A stretch of DNA of 64,000 nt from Malus domestica (taxonomy: Eukaryota > Streptophyta > Magnoliopsida > Rosales > Rosaceae), in assembly GCF_042453785.1 (NCBI RefSeq), contig NC_091661.1, forward strand, positions 27,209,501 to 27,273,500, given 5' to 3'. Numbering within the stretch: position 1 is the first letter of the stretch; each line of letters begins with the position of its first letter. Made by a program: the position numbers and the translations under genes. Below the pieces are notes generated by a model. The model had not been told where the DNA came from, did no database searches, and saw only the letters and a list, made by a program, of their open reading frames with translations. Below are positions 50,101 to 60,859 of this stretch, in pieces.

Positions 50101-53100
50101 ATGAACTTCTCACTTTTGTCGTCGAGTTTGGTTCTCCTCTCGTCTTGTACATGTACATGGGCTATGCTTCCAAAAACTCTTAGATGGGAGATACCTGGTT
50201 TTCTTCCACTCCATGCTTCTTGCGGAGTCTTTCCCCACACACTTCTTGTTGGAGACCGATTTGATAGGTAGACAGCACATGCTACCGCTTCTGCCCACAT
50301 CTCCTTAGGCAATCTCTTACTTTTGAGCATGCTTCGAGCCATGTCGATGATGGTTCGATTTTTTCTTTCCGCCACACCATTTTGTTGAGGGGATCTTGGA
50401 ACTGTCAAAGGTCGACGAATTCCATTGGCTTCACAGAATTCTTGAAATTCCTTTGAAGTGAATTCTCCTCCTCGATCAGATCTCATGGCTTTGATCTTGC
50501 AACCACTCTCCTTTTCTACAACGGCTTTGAATTTCTTGAATGCTCCAAAGACTTCTAATTTCTGCTTCAAGAAATACACCCAGGTTTTCCTTGAAAAATC
50601 ATCAATGAAGAGAAGGAAATAATTATTTTTACCCAAAGAGCTTGGTTTTATTGGACCGCACACATCGGTATGAATGAGCTCGAGTGGCTTCTGGGCTCTT
50701 GTGGTCGACTTCTTTAGAAAGCTTTTCCTGAACTGTTTCCCAAGTAAACATCATTCGCAAACTTGATCAGGGGGCTGATACACGGTAAGCCTCTCACCAT
50801 CTCCTTCTTGGATAATAACTTCAATCCCCCAAAATTAAGATGCCCAAAACGAAGATGTCAAAGCCATGATGTGTCTTTGTAACATGTTTTGAGGCACTTT
50901 GCAACATCATTTTGAATATTCATAGGAAACATCCTATTCTTTGACATTTTCACCTTGGCAATTAATCTTCCTTTGTCATCTCTAAGAAAAAGGCTATAAT
51001 TTTTCATGTGAATATCATAACATTTTTCTAAGAGTTGACCCAAGCTCAAAATGTTGCTTTTCATATTGCGCACGTAGTAGACATTTGAAATTAATTGGTG
51101 ACCGCCATTTTTCAGGGGAATAAGGATGTTACCTTTTCCTTTTACGGGTATTTTGGATTCGTCTCCAAAAGAAACGTTGTCACTCACCGATTCATTGAGC
51201 TCAACGAACATGCTTCTTCTTTCGCACATGTGGTTGCTGGCGCCGGTGTCAAGGTACTATGTATAGTCTTGGTCTCCATCATTGTTCTTGCATGCTAGTA
51301 GCACAATGTCATTATCTTCTTCCTCTTCTTTCACATAATTGACCTTCTCATCAAGTCTGTTGCTTAGAGCTCTACATTCCCAAGCATAATGCCCAAACTT
51401 TTGACAGTTGTAGCATTGAACTTGAGATTTTTCATACCTCAAGTTTGAGCGCCCTCTTCTACGACCTTTTGTTGAGCTTCCTCCTCTTTCATAGTTGATA
51501 TGGTTGTTGAAGTTCCAACCACGTCTGCGTCCTCGACCACCACTTCTTTCGTACTGGCTTTTCTCGTTATCGAAGCTTTCTTCTTTCTTCTTTGGCTGAA
51601 CATGCGTCTTGAGGAGCTGCTCATCATTCCCTTGCCTCTTTTTATGTTTCTCTTCATATGCTTGTAGCGAACCCATTAATTGCTCTATACTAATTTCTTC
51701 CAAGTTTTTAGTTTCTTCAATCGTCACGACAATGTGCTCGAACTTGGGGTCCAACGAGCATAGTATATTCTCCATAATTTTAACATCTTCTAACTTTTCT
51801 CCGTTTCTTTTTAATTGATTGGAAACGGCTAAGACTCTTGAAAATTAATCAGAGATTGATTCAGACCCTTTCATTTGTAGAGATTCAAACTCACCTCTTA
51901 ATACTTGAAGACGAACATTTTTCACTTGTTTGGCTCCTTTGTAAGAGGTTTGAAGCTTCTCCCATGCTTGCTTGGCAGAAGTTGCACTGGAGACCTTCTC
52001 AAAGCCATTGTCATCTAATGCTTGGTAGATGAGGTAGAGAGCCTTCTTGTCTCTCTTTCTTGAATCTTTCAAACTCTCTTTCTGGGGTTGAGACAGGGTA
52101 GCTTCATCTTCTGGCTCAGTGTAGCCTTTCTCCACGACTTCCCATGCATCGTGTGCTCCCAAAAGGGCCTTCATTTTGATACTCAAATTATCGAAGTTGT
52201 TGTTGTCGAGCACTGGAACTTGGAAGGCTGCCATAGCGTTGCTAGCCATAGCTCTGGTACCACTTTGTTGGGGCTTAAAAAGACTTCTCTACTTTGGAGA
52301 CGTTTATCTCACAAAGAAGAATGTAATGCAGCGGAATTGATAGGCAAGAGAAAGAAGGAATACTCAAAGTATTACACAAGATTTTTATTCACTCACAAAC
52401 TTAGTACAAGAAGAAACACTCAAACACTCTTAGAAGCTTTGTTGCTTCTTCTCACTTCTCACTACTTGCTCTCTTGGTTGTTACAAATGGTGTGGATGCC
52501 TTCTCCTTTTATAGGCATGGATGGAACCTTGGAGAAGCATGGAAGTATCATGCTAGAGATATCTAGATAATTCCACTACCTTCCTAAGCTAGAATTATCT
52601 ACATTAATCTTGTATGTTGGTGGAATCCTCACCATTCTTCTAGACTCTTCCACCAACTTGAACTTTGCTAGAATTCTCTAGCATGTGCATGGATTTTTCT
52701 TTGTGTATGGGCCGGATCAATTGTCTTGGGCCAAGATAAGATTACATTTCAACACATGGGTGGGTCGACTATAAACTTATACTTCTAAATATAACATTAG
52801 CAAATAAAAGACACTTCATAATTATTTAAGTTGATTATGTAACTCTACGTTGCAATGTGACGTTCAACCTAAAAAAATTCTCACGGACCTTAATTACGTA
52901 CCAAGTAGAGGGGTTTTCCTTTTCTAAATATGAAATCTACAGTGCCTTGAATGAAGCAGTCTTTGAACAAATGTAACCCCTTGTAATCATAAAGGGTGTC
53001 CTGATATCCAATCATTTTGCAATTGTAGAAGGCTGCCTTGTTCCCGGATATCTGCACTGCAACTGCCTGTGCACCCTCTCTTATTCCATCCGGCTCCGGC

Positions 53101-54001
53101 GCTGAATTCTACAACAAAACAAAAAAATCCCTACATTAATCTATTAATTTTTAATTACCATCAAAATGACGCTCTAAGTGTGAGTTTGGAGAAGATGAAT
53201 TCTAAGGGGACTCTCTCAAAAGTAAGACTTTCAATGCCCAACACTATAAAATAGGATAGTGCTATTCATACACCCTCTTTTATCTCCCACACATCCTTAT
53301 TAATATTTTTTCATTGATATTTTCAATTCATTTGATCCGATGGTCAAAAATTAAGAGGGGTATGAAGTAAAAATAGGTATGTAGATAGCACTACCGTAAA
53401 ACATTGTGCGGAAAACATGAGGTGACAAAAAGTCTACGAAGAACTTCACTTTTAAGAGAGTCCCCTTATATAGTACTTTCCTTGGAGAATTACATACTAT
53501 AATAACAAGATTAACAGCCCTAAAATAGTCTGATTCCACAATCAATGTGCCACTATACACAGTCCCATACTTCTGCGCGGTGCCATCAAATGTAATATTT
53601 GGCATACTTTTTGGCGATCCATAAAATGTAACAAAGGGTTTGTTATGTGGAATTGTGATTTTCTCGTTGTACACTCCCCCTTTGATGTACACAAACATGC
53701 GTTTTGTGTTCCCGGCTGGAATGCTATTGATGGCGTCGGTGATGGTCTTGAAGTTTCCACCTCCATATTGCATGACCTTGATGACCTGGGGAGCATGCTC
53801 AGCCGCAACAAGGGCAGGGTCAAGCGTTGACTTTCGTTCATTGTAGGTTTTCACATTATTATCGAACCAGCTAGCTACTTGGGAACTATCGGAAGGTATC
53901 GGTATCGTATCATCGGCGATGGCAGCGGTACTTGAAGTGAGCAGAATTGTTATTATCATCAGAGATGCATTAATGAACATGCATGGCGTTTTTCCGGCCA
54001 T
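47142..54001 (-). CDS. Pectin methylesterase A, PPME1-like, with transposons in its introns
   Basis: Secreted cell-wall enzyme that removes methyl groups from homogalacturonan. Four exons: 53498-54001, 52902-53108, 47395-47639 and 47142-47292, totalling 1107 nt in phase, 368 residues. A signal peptide is present and there is no PRO inhibitor domain, as in pollen-type PPME1 enzymes. Motifs: [23 protein letters not shown] (first catalytic Asp), TVDFIF (second catalytic Asp), YLGRAW (Arg), ending [10 protein letters not shown]. Odd: the usual Gly after DFIF is Arg (DFIFRKGK). Intron 2 contains a complete copia element (47693-52754) and intron 1 a nested MITE pair (53205-53466). Splice sites are all intact. 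Tandem paralogue of the gene at 57.4 kb; function with these introns and the changed motif is uncertain. Confidence 0.87.
47693..48182 (-). repeat. 3' LTR of the copia element
   Basis: 490 bp, downstream LTR in element orientation. Differs from the other by one extra T in a T run and 13 substitutions. Confidence 0.93.
48183..48191 (-). other. Polypurine tract of the copia element
   Basis: AAGGGGGGA on the minus strand directly before the 3' LTR. Confidence 0.85.
48190..51256 (-). pseudogene. Copia POL region, broken
   Basis: Order: protease LDTGAS (about 51250), integrase zinc-binding start HLRFGHL, integrase core (DDFSR.., [16 protein letters not shown]), reverse transcriptase ([18 protein letters not shown] near 49140) and RNase H (TLSTCEAEY near 48540). 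Stops at 50858-50860, 50751-50753 and 49158-49160, and a frameshift near 48595-48605, interrupt it. No single product can be made. Confidence 0.88.
51257..52249 (-). pseudogene. Copia GAG region, broken
   Basis: Starts at ATG 52249. The capsid-like part continues to a premature TAA at 51845-51847. Reading on in the same frame reaches the zinc knuckle [14 protein letters not shown] (near 51385), then a second stop (TAG, 51257-51259) just before the protease motif. Both stops lie where related elements read through. Confidence 0.85.
52251..52262 (-). other. Primer-binding site of the copia element
   Basis: TGGTACCAGAGC on the minus strand, three bases after the 5' LTR; close to the initiator-tRNA-Met complement TGGTATCAGAGC used by plant copia elements. 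Confidence 0.85.
52266..52754 (-). repeat. 5' LTR of the copia element
   Basis: 489 bp, upstream LTR in element orientation. Should contain promoter and transcription start. Confidence 0.93.
53205..53466. mobile_element. Outer MITE in intron 1 of pectinesterase A
   Basis: Inverted ends AGGGGACTCTCTCAAAAGT and ACTTTTAAGAGAGTCCCCT with TA on both sides. Its interior is interrupted by a second MITE (53259-53391). Relatives at 14862-15032 and 15246-15427. Confidence 0.75.
53259..53391. mobile_element. Inner MITE nested in the outer MITE
   Basis: 133 bp, ends GTGCTATTCATACACCC and its near complement ending GTAGATAGCAC, with TA target duplications (53257-53258 and 53392-53393). Same family as 5750-5953. 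Confidence 0.75.
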
Positions 54002-54776
54002 CTTTCTCCTTCTTGACGCACGATAAATTAAAAAAAGTTAAGTTTTGCTCGAAAACTATACAAAAACAATCTAAACTTTTGTGAAATCTCAAATCTACGT
54101 TTTTCAGCTTTATTCTACTGATTAGCTAGAGCAGTAGGTTGATGGTTGTTCATGAATGAATAATACCACAATCCATGATTATAGGATTGACCCAAAATAT
54201 GTGAGGTTAGAGAGCTCTAGCTCTCGCGCATGTTGATTTTTAATGGCAATAATACGTCTCAGATTCTAAGGCTTTCTCCCTAATATTTTAGGGCTCTCTT
54301 GAGAGCTAATTATATTACCTACTAAAAAATGCATAGCCAAAATTAAAAGTAGCTAAAGACAGTAATAATCCATAACATTGTTGCACCATAGGGAGGGGAG
54401 CGAGAAACATTTTTAGCGGGGGCAACCTTAATCTCCAGTTATACTTGAGAAAAAAAAAATTAAGATAGTAGAATATCTTCTATAATCTCATTGCTTTTTT
54501 TTTTCCTCAAATTTTATTAGGCCAACTTGTATGCATTTTTTTCACAATGATAGCTTATTATTATACTTATTATTTGGAAATCTCAACTGATCAATTAAAG
54601 TACTTAAATATAATAAATTCAAGTTTTTTTTTTTGTTTTGAAATTCAAGTACAATATTCATTTCATAACTGGAACAACGTACAATCAGAGAAATGATGCT
54701 AACAGTGGGTCTCAATAAAAACCTTCCCAGGAATCAACCCGAATGAAGGGAAAAAGAGTGTCCCGCACCAACAAAC
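54002..54776. other. 5' flank of pectinesterase A
   Basis: AT-rich promoter-side sequence, no clear motif assigned. It includes the micro-insertion at 54615-54650. Confidence 0.45.
54615..54650. repeat. Micro-insertion: poly(T) between 10-bp direct repeats
   Basis: AAATTCAAGT at 54615-54624 and 54641-54650 flanks 16 bp of T-rich sequence. Confidence 0.55.
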
Positions 54777-55286
54777 TTAATAATTAAAACTATCCTCCAA
54801 AATAAGATCAAAAATTATATCAAGAGGGTCCTCAAACCAAGAGACGGGATGCTCCAAAGTTAAACTAAATCTAGCTAACCGATGAGCCACTGTATTGGCA
54901 TCTCTTAGCACAAAGTTAGCTTTCCACAGTTGGAAAGATTGCAGGATCCGTCTTGTGTCATCCATCAAATGCCCAAATGGCCCAAAGTTAGCTTTCCACA
55001 GTTGGAAAGATTGTAGGATCCGTCTTGTGTCATCCATCAAATGCCCAAATGGCCCATGATTAGCCGCCAAATTATTTTGAATTGCAGCTATCACCAATAG
55101 TGCATCACCTTCCAATATCACCTGTTCATTCTGCCATTGGTGAGCAAATAAAGCAGCTTCACAAGCAGCTGCAATCTCCGCAAGCACAAGTGATGTAATA
55201 CCAGTCAACTTCAAAGCCGTAGCTGCTATAAAATCCCCAACCGCATTCCAGATGATCACGCCAACGCCTCCCACTGCATCTAACAC
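54777..55286 (-). pseudogene. RNase H-like (RVT_3) domain fragment
   Basis: A 169-codon open frame resembling the plant RNase H-like domain found at the end of many LINE-type elements and in genomic remnants: GVGVIIWN, LAEIAAACEAALFA, EGDALLVIAAIQN and RDANTVAHRLARFSL. A block of 24 residues (GPFGHLMDDTRRILQSFQLW and the next four) is present twice in tandem because of a 72-bp duplication. No reverse transcriptase lies next to it and the start is not a convincing gene start, so it is probably a retroelement remnant. Confidence 0.6.
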
Positions 55287-56413
55287 ACTAAATTGTCCCT
55301 AACTTTATAATTATCACTTATCAAATTCATCAGTGTGGAGATTTCTCAAAAAAAAGCCTCGATATTAGTTAGAGTGGGTTCATCATATTTAAAGTCATTA
55401 TGTTTACTTTCCCCCACCGATTTTGTTTGTACCTTGTAGGAAATTAGCGCATTAACATCGGCCATTTCTTTTCCTTCCATATTTTAAAAGTTCTTCGCCA
55501 ACTCCGCTCTTCCTTTCCGTATCCTCTCTCTCTACAATTCCTTTTTTATTCTCCTAAGAACCCTAATAATATTTCTTCCTCAATTTTCGTCTCCATTTGT
55601 TTTTCGAGCAAGAGCTAGCATGCTTTGGAGCTCACTTAATATATATATACACTCACTTAATATATATATACACTCATGCTCCGAATGTGAAGTATTTTCT
55701 CTTATCTCATAAATCTTATACTTCTTATTAGTCACTCTTTTTACATTAATTTGCAAAACACAGTAACTAATGCAGAATCAAACATTTAAGTAGAAGAATT
55801 AATTGTTGTCTTTCACTTTATATTTATTTGAAGAAGCATGAATAATATGATACATATATTCTCTGCCCTTATGTAAGCATCATATTTTTTTTACTTCGCA
55901 CAAAACTTTAATAAGTAGGGAGCCGTCTCATTGTGCCTTAGCTGCCTCCATTCCTATGCACCATTATAGTGTGCTGAGAGGTAGCAACATTTATAAAATA
56001 ATAAAATAATAATAAAAAGTATGATTCTCTTTAATTTATTGTGTCCTATGCTCAAATTCTCCTATGTTTTTTTAGTGTAATTTAGAGTAATAATATCGCT
56101 TGTAATAACTAAAGAAATATATAATTATCGTGTACTAATTCTGAAGTAATTCCTTAATAATTAATCTTTTTGGAAATATATAGGTTTGTTGTCTCTGTTG
56201 GTATTAATTTCTTTTGTCTCAGCCTTTACAATGATGCCAAAAACAAAATCCAGAACTCTAACTTGTTATAGATTTGTTTTGGTTTAGCTATATATGATAT
56301 GCATAATACACATAGGGAGTTGATTATTTCACACTATTTCAACTTCTTACACACACCTTTAATTTTAATTATCAGATTGAATAAATCAACCCGAAACAAG
56401 GGTTATTAAATAA
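55287..56413. other. Intergenic, nothing recognised
   Basis: AT-rich. Includes a short direct repeat CACTTAATATATATATACACT at 55635-55675. Confidence 0.4.
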
Positions 56414-56565
56414 GGAAAACTAATGAAAAGGGCTTGAAAACTTTGAGTTTTAATGATAAGGACAAAATAAAGGGTAAAGTGAATAGTACCAGGATTGACT
56501 TTTTAGTGTAAAAATGTGGTTTTTCGTTAAAGTGAACAGTACCGGGTGCTTTTCGTTAAAGTTCC
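56414..56565. mobile_element. Short palindromic MITE-like repeat
   Basis: 152 bp with imperfect inverted ends GGAAAACTAATGAAAAG and CTTTTCGTTAAAGTTCC; internal AAAGTGAATAGTACC and AAAGTGAACAGTACC are direct repeats. The sequence is of a type common in Rosaceae intergenic DNA. Confidence 0.55.
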
Positions 56566-57415
56566 ATATTAAATAGTGTGTGTAAAAGCTAAAAATAGTG
56601 TATTTATCATTTCTTTATGTATTTACCGTCCCCTTGTATTGAGGGATGCCTTGTGCCCCCATTATATAAATTTTTTCAACAATTCATACCGTCTATATTT
56701 TGATCTATCATTAATAGGTCATCTTTGCAAAAATTAGACAATCCAAAATCATTAACATATATATCCAATTGTAGTGAAGAAAATCGACAAATTTGATGCT
56801 TCAAAGAAACACTAAAATAACTACTATTTAACGAACGGTCATATGTGTTCCGACTTATGTAACTTTTGGTAGAAATGATCATTAAGAGAATAATTAAAAG
56901 ATAAATGGTTTGATCATTGAAATACAATGTAGAGTGGCCTAAGCTAATTGATGCCTCATTTGATATAAGTTGCGGATTATTTACCTACCTAATTTCTTGA
57001 AAATGGATATTTTCAAGGAGGATGGATATATTACTCTAGAATCTGAACCAGTATTTGATACTATCATTTCTCTTTCGTGTAGGTATTAAAAAGTTCAAGC
57101 TTTTTAGGAGATACATCGATAACACTTTGAAAATGCAAGAAATTCTTATTTTCTGCAAATTGAAAGGTAGTTATAAGAATGCTAACCGGTCCACAAAGTC
57201 GAATATATGTGCATATATAAGCGGATTCTATACAAAGTAAGGCACGATATTAGTTTTATACACTGCTAGCTCAATATGATATAAGTACATTTTGCATGAG
57301 GCATGCATGCGTGTGGCTTGCTCAATGGCACCCAAATATATACATAGAAAAATCAACTATTTCCCTAGCCCTAACAGTATTATTAGTAGTGTATATACGT
57401 ATACTATATATAAAA
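56566..57415. other. Intergenic, 3' flank of pectinesterase B
   Basis: AT-rich, no supported gene. Confidence 0.4.
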
Positions 57416-59083
57416 CTACACTTTTGGATTTGGAGGAGGAAGCAGCCATTTGGAACCCTGAATATAGCCAAGGCTAATGAAACGCTTGGCTTGTTCGTCA
57501 GTCAGCTCTTTGCTCAAATTTCTCTTATTATTCTTACTTGAACCTGGACCCATGCACTTGTACTCTCCGTAGGACACAGTTCTGCAATATCAAATTACTT
57601 ATTAATTAATTTCAAAAATTAATTATACGAAAATGCTTAATTTTGTTTTAATTAACATAATCCTGCTTACTTGTCGCGTTCAGAGTGGTTATCGTTGCTC
57701 CATCCGGCAGGGTTTACCACCTTGGTCATGTTGGTGTATGCATACACCACCTGGGGTCTGGCCCTCCAAGCCCTTCCCAAGTATGTGCCAATGCCTGTCC
57801 CAGTTATCTTGCAGTGAACAAATGAGTATCCAGTGTCCTCCGAATCTGAGTCCCTTGCCTGTGCTGTTATCACCGTTATTCCATTATCCCCCAGCACATG
57901 CAACTCAGTGTTCTGCACCCATTAATTATATGTTGCATTATTAATCACCAACCATCAAAAGTTCAAAACCATGACTTGACAAACAAAAAGATTAACTATA
58001 TGTTTACCCACCCAAATAATGTTTTGGGAGGGGGACGGGGAACAATCATGTGGATTCCACTGTTAATATGATGAGACTCAAATAATCCCCACTTGACTAA
58101 TGTTGTTCCTATATATGACATGATCTCATACATAATTTTTTAATGGAAGAAAAAGATAATTGTATAAGTCAATCATATGTAACTTTTTTCTCACATGTAC
58201 TTGAAATACATTGCTACGGTCAGACTCTGCCATGTAAGGTTAAAATCACCGGCTTTATTTAGGAATTATGGGTTAGATTGGGAGGCATTAATTACCAAAT
58301 AGAGAGACTTTCCACTTCCCCAAATGAAATCCACAGTGCCTTCAATGTAGCAGTCCTTGAACAAATGATTGCCCCTGTCATCACAAAGGGTGTCCTGAAA
58401 CCCAAACAGCTTGCAATTGTACAAGGCTGCTTTGTTCCCCGACACCCTCAATGCCACTGCCTGCGCTCCCACTCTTTTCCCATCTGGCCTTGGTGAAGAG
58501 TTCTACACAAACCAATCCACCAAAAATGTTAACCAAAAATAATTATATAACGGTAATATCACGTGATATGACGTAAACAACTTACTTTAATAATAAGATT
58601 AGCAGCAACAAAGTAATCGGATTCTGCGATCACTGTAGCACTGTTTACAGTTCCATACTTCTGGGCCGTGCCATCAAATGTCAAAATTGGCATATTCGTT
58701 GGAGAACCATATAATGTGACAAATGGTTTATTTCGCGGAATCGTAATTTTTTCTTTGTACTCTCCTGATCCAATGTACACAATGACACGTTTGGTATTCC
58801 CGGCCGGAATGCTATTAATGGCGTCGGTGACGGTCTTGAAGTTTCCTTTTCCATCTTGCATGACCTTGATGACTTTTTGACCAGCCTCGGCCGTCACAAC
58901 GGCAGGGTCAAGCGTTTTCTGCCGCTGTGTGTACGGCTTCACATTGTTATTGAACCACGTGTTGACTTGGGAAAGGGCGGCTGGTACCGGTGTATTGTCG
59001 TCCGCCATGGCAATGGTGGCAGAGAGGAGAATTGTCATGATTAAAGCTGCATGGACGACCATGCATTTGTTTTTTCCGGCCAT
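57416..59083 (-). CDS. Pectin methylesterase B, PPME1-like
   Basis: Four exons: 58586-59083, 58296-58502, 57671-57912 and 57416-57581, 1113 nt in phase, 370 residues. Signal peptide (to about IAMADD), no PRO domain, and a short N-terminal region before the pectinesterase fold. Motifs: [35 protein letters not shown] and YLGRAW; ends [19 protein letters not shown]. Catalytic Asp pair and Arg are present. Exon structure is the same as in pectinesterase A, with compact introns, and so shows what that gene looked like before its insertions. Likely role: pectin demethylesterification in pollen or pollen-tube walls, by similarity to PPME1; tissue is inferred. Confidence 0.92.
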
Positions 59084-59136
59084 TTTATTTTTATTTTGTT
59101 TTTTTGGTGCTATTGATTAGAGTGGTGGAAGGTTTT

Positions 59137-59146
59137 GATTTTATAG
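59137..59146 (-). promoter_or_regulatory. TATA box of pectinesterase B
   Basis: CTATAAAATC on the minus strand, about 55-60 bp upstream of the start codon. Confidence 0.5.
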
Positions 59147-59455
59147 TCCACAAAGCATGAGGTGCTTTAAGGCAAAGTGTAAGATTAGAGGGGTTATTAA
59201 CCCAAAATATGGGAGACTTGGATAACTTTTCGGATAGTTTGATTCGTCATTTGGGGTTTATGTTTGTTTGGATTTCAAATCCACCCTTTGTATTAACGAA
59301 ATAAAAAACCACTAGCTATAGAAGCAACAGCTTAATTTGGGAAGGAACATGGATAGCCTAATTATGGTTCTATGATTGATATATTTACTGCAACACTCTT
59401 AAACTCGACTCACTTTACATCTTAAAATTCTTTTTATTCACTCAACCCTCTTGAA

Positions 59456-59458
<3 letters not shown>

Positions 59459-59522
<64 letters not shown>
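59459..59522. repeat. (CT)32 microsatellite
   Basis: A perfect 64-bp CT repeat about 375 bp upstream of the pectinesterase B start. Confidence 0.97.
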
Positions 59523-59526
<4 letters not shown>

Positions 59527-60859
59527 CAAAGAAAACATTAGAATAACCTATATGCCTATATGGCACTATATATATCGTCCATATTATAGAGGATTAAAAT
59601 TCAATTAGTCATACACTTCTCTATTTTCAGAGTTGGTGTGCTGAAAACGGAGGGATGGAGGAATTCGTGGGTCTTAAATTGATTCTTTTACGACTCAATT
59701 ATTATTATTATTATTTTTTTGTTTCTACATATTAGTAGAGATTATGATTCTATTAATTTGGTGCCGAAAAAGCATTAGCCATTCAGCCATGTATTACTTG
59801 GCAACAGGCACACTTCTAACAGAGCCAATTGTTTAGAATTCTAGAAATAGGTAAACCGCAAATCCATATAATTTGAATACAAGAAATTGATCCACCTGTC
59901 TAGCCCATTAATATGGTTAGTCCAATGTGAGACTTAACACATCTTCCACATGTAGTCAATATTGTTTGTTAAAAAAAAATTAATCTTATCTTAAATTGGG
60001 TATGATCTAACATTGAATCTATGTTGGAACCTAAATTGGTTTCTTGGTTTGTGAGAAGTCCCTCAAAGAATTGCAAGGGCTAGTTTGTTTCAAATTGTAA
60101 CGGCTAGTTCTTATTTAAGTTAATAAGATGACAGGTGTAGGGTGTTCAAATGCCTCAACGGAAGTCTGTGATTGTAACACTGCAACTGGAACTGGTAAGA
60201 CCTTTGTCTTCCAGCTGCGTTGCAGATAAGAATCAATGGGCAAGGACCAAAAATCCTATCATTGACATACATACATATATATATATATATATATTTGCTT
60301 TCCTGTATAGCCGTCATCTTCTCTGAAATTCCTAGCAATGTGCATTTCTCAATTTTATGTTACCAAATTAGTCATAAATATTAACCGTCTATACTTTGTT
60401 GGAGGAGCTTATGAGTTTTTTTTTTTGGTTGGAGGAGCTTATGAGTTCAAACGTGACGAATACAAGACAAAAATTGTTACTTAATAATATTAAAAAAAAG
60501 ATTTATTTTATCATTAAATGACTTAGTGGCAAACAATACTATCCTTAATGAGTTTATCAACATTGCATAAATAATTTTAAAATAAATTTTATTCAGAAAT
60601 TAAAATAGTATTTCTTTATTATTTATTTAGAAATTAAAAGAGTATTTCTTTATTATTCTAAACTTTTTTTATTTTCCCGAGAACAAAAAAGACATCAAGT
60701 ATTTCATCAAAATAAAAAATTAAAATTAAAATTATTTTCCCCTTTGATTGCCACTTCCAGATCCAAATGTACGTTGAAATAGCCGTCGATACAGAAACCG
60801 GAATTGCACATTGCTTCCAGGTCCAGACAGATCAAGGGAGAGACTGAGTATATATTATT
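59523..60859. other. Intergenic between pectinesterase B and the CK2-beta gene
   Basis: AT-rich, divergent spacer. Contains a (TA)n run near 60269-60293 and the micro-insertion at 60398-60447. No coding sequence supported. Confidence 0.45.
60398..60447. repeat. Micro-insertion: poly(T) between 20-bp direct repeats
   Basis: GTTGGAGGAGCTTATGAGTT is perfectly repeated at 60398-60417 and 60428-60447; the ten bases between are TTTTTTTTTG. Confidence 0.65.

Larger units (their letters stand above)
47693..52754 (-). mobile_element. Ty1-copia LTR retrotransposon, complete but defective
   Basis: 5062 bp on the minus strand with two LTRs (52266-52754 is 5', 47693-48182 is 3'), each TGTTG..CAACA, and a perfect 5-bp target duplication CATGG (47688-47692 and 52755-52759). 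Primer-binding site and polypurine tract are present. Order GAG-PR-INT-RT-RNaseH is that of copia. I counted 13 substitutions and one indel between the LTRs, about 97% identity, so the insertion is fairly young. It sits in intron 2 of pectinesterase A in the same orientation as the gene. Five internal stop codons and one frameshift make it non-autonomous. Confidence 0.95.

Noticed and set aside
52088-52570. 160-codon plus-strand open frame
   Set aside because: Antisense to the GAG start and the 5' LTR of the copia element; its last part recurs in the other LTR.
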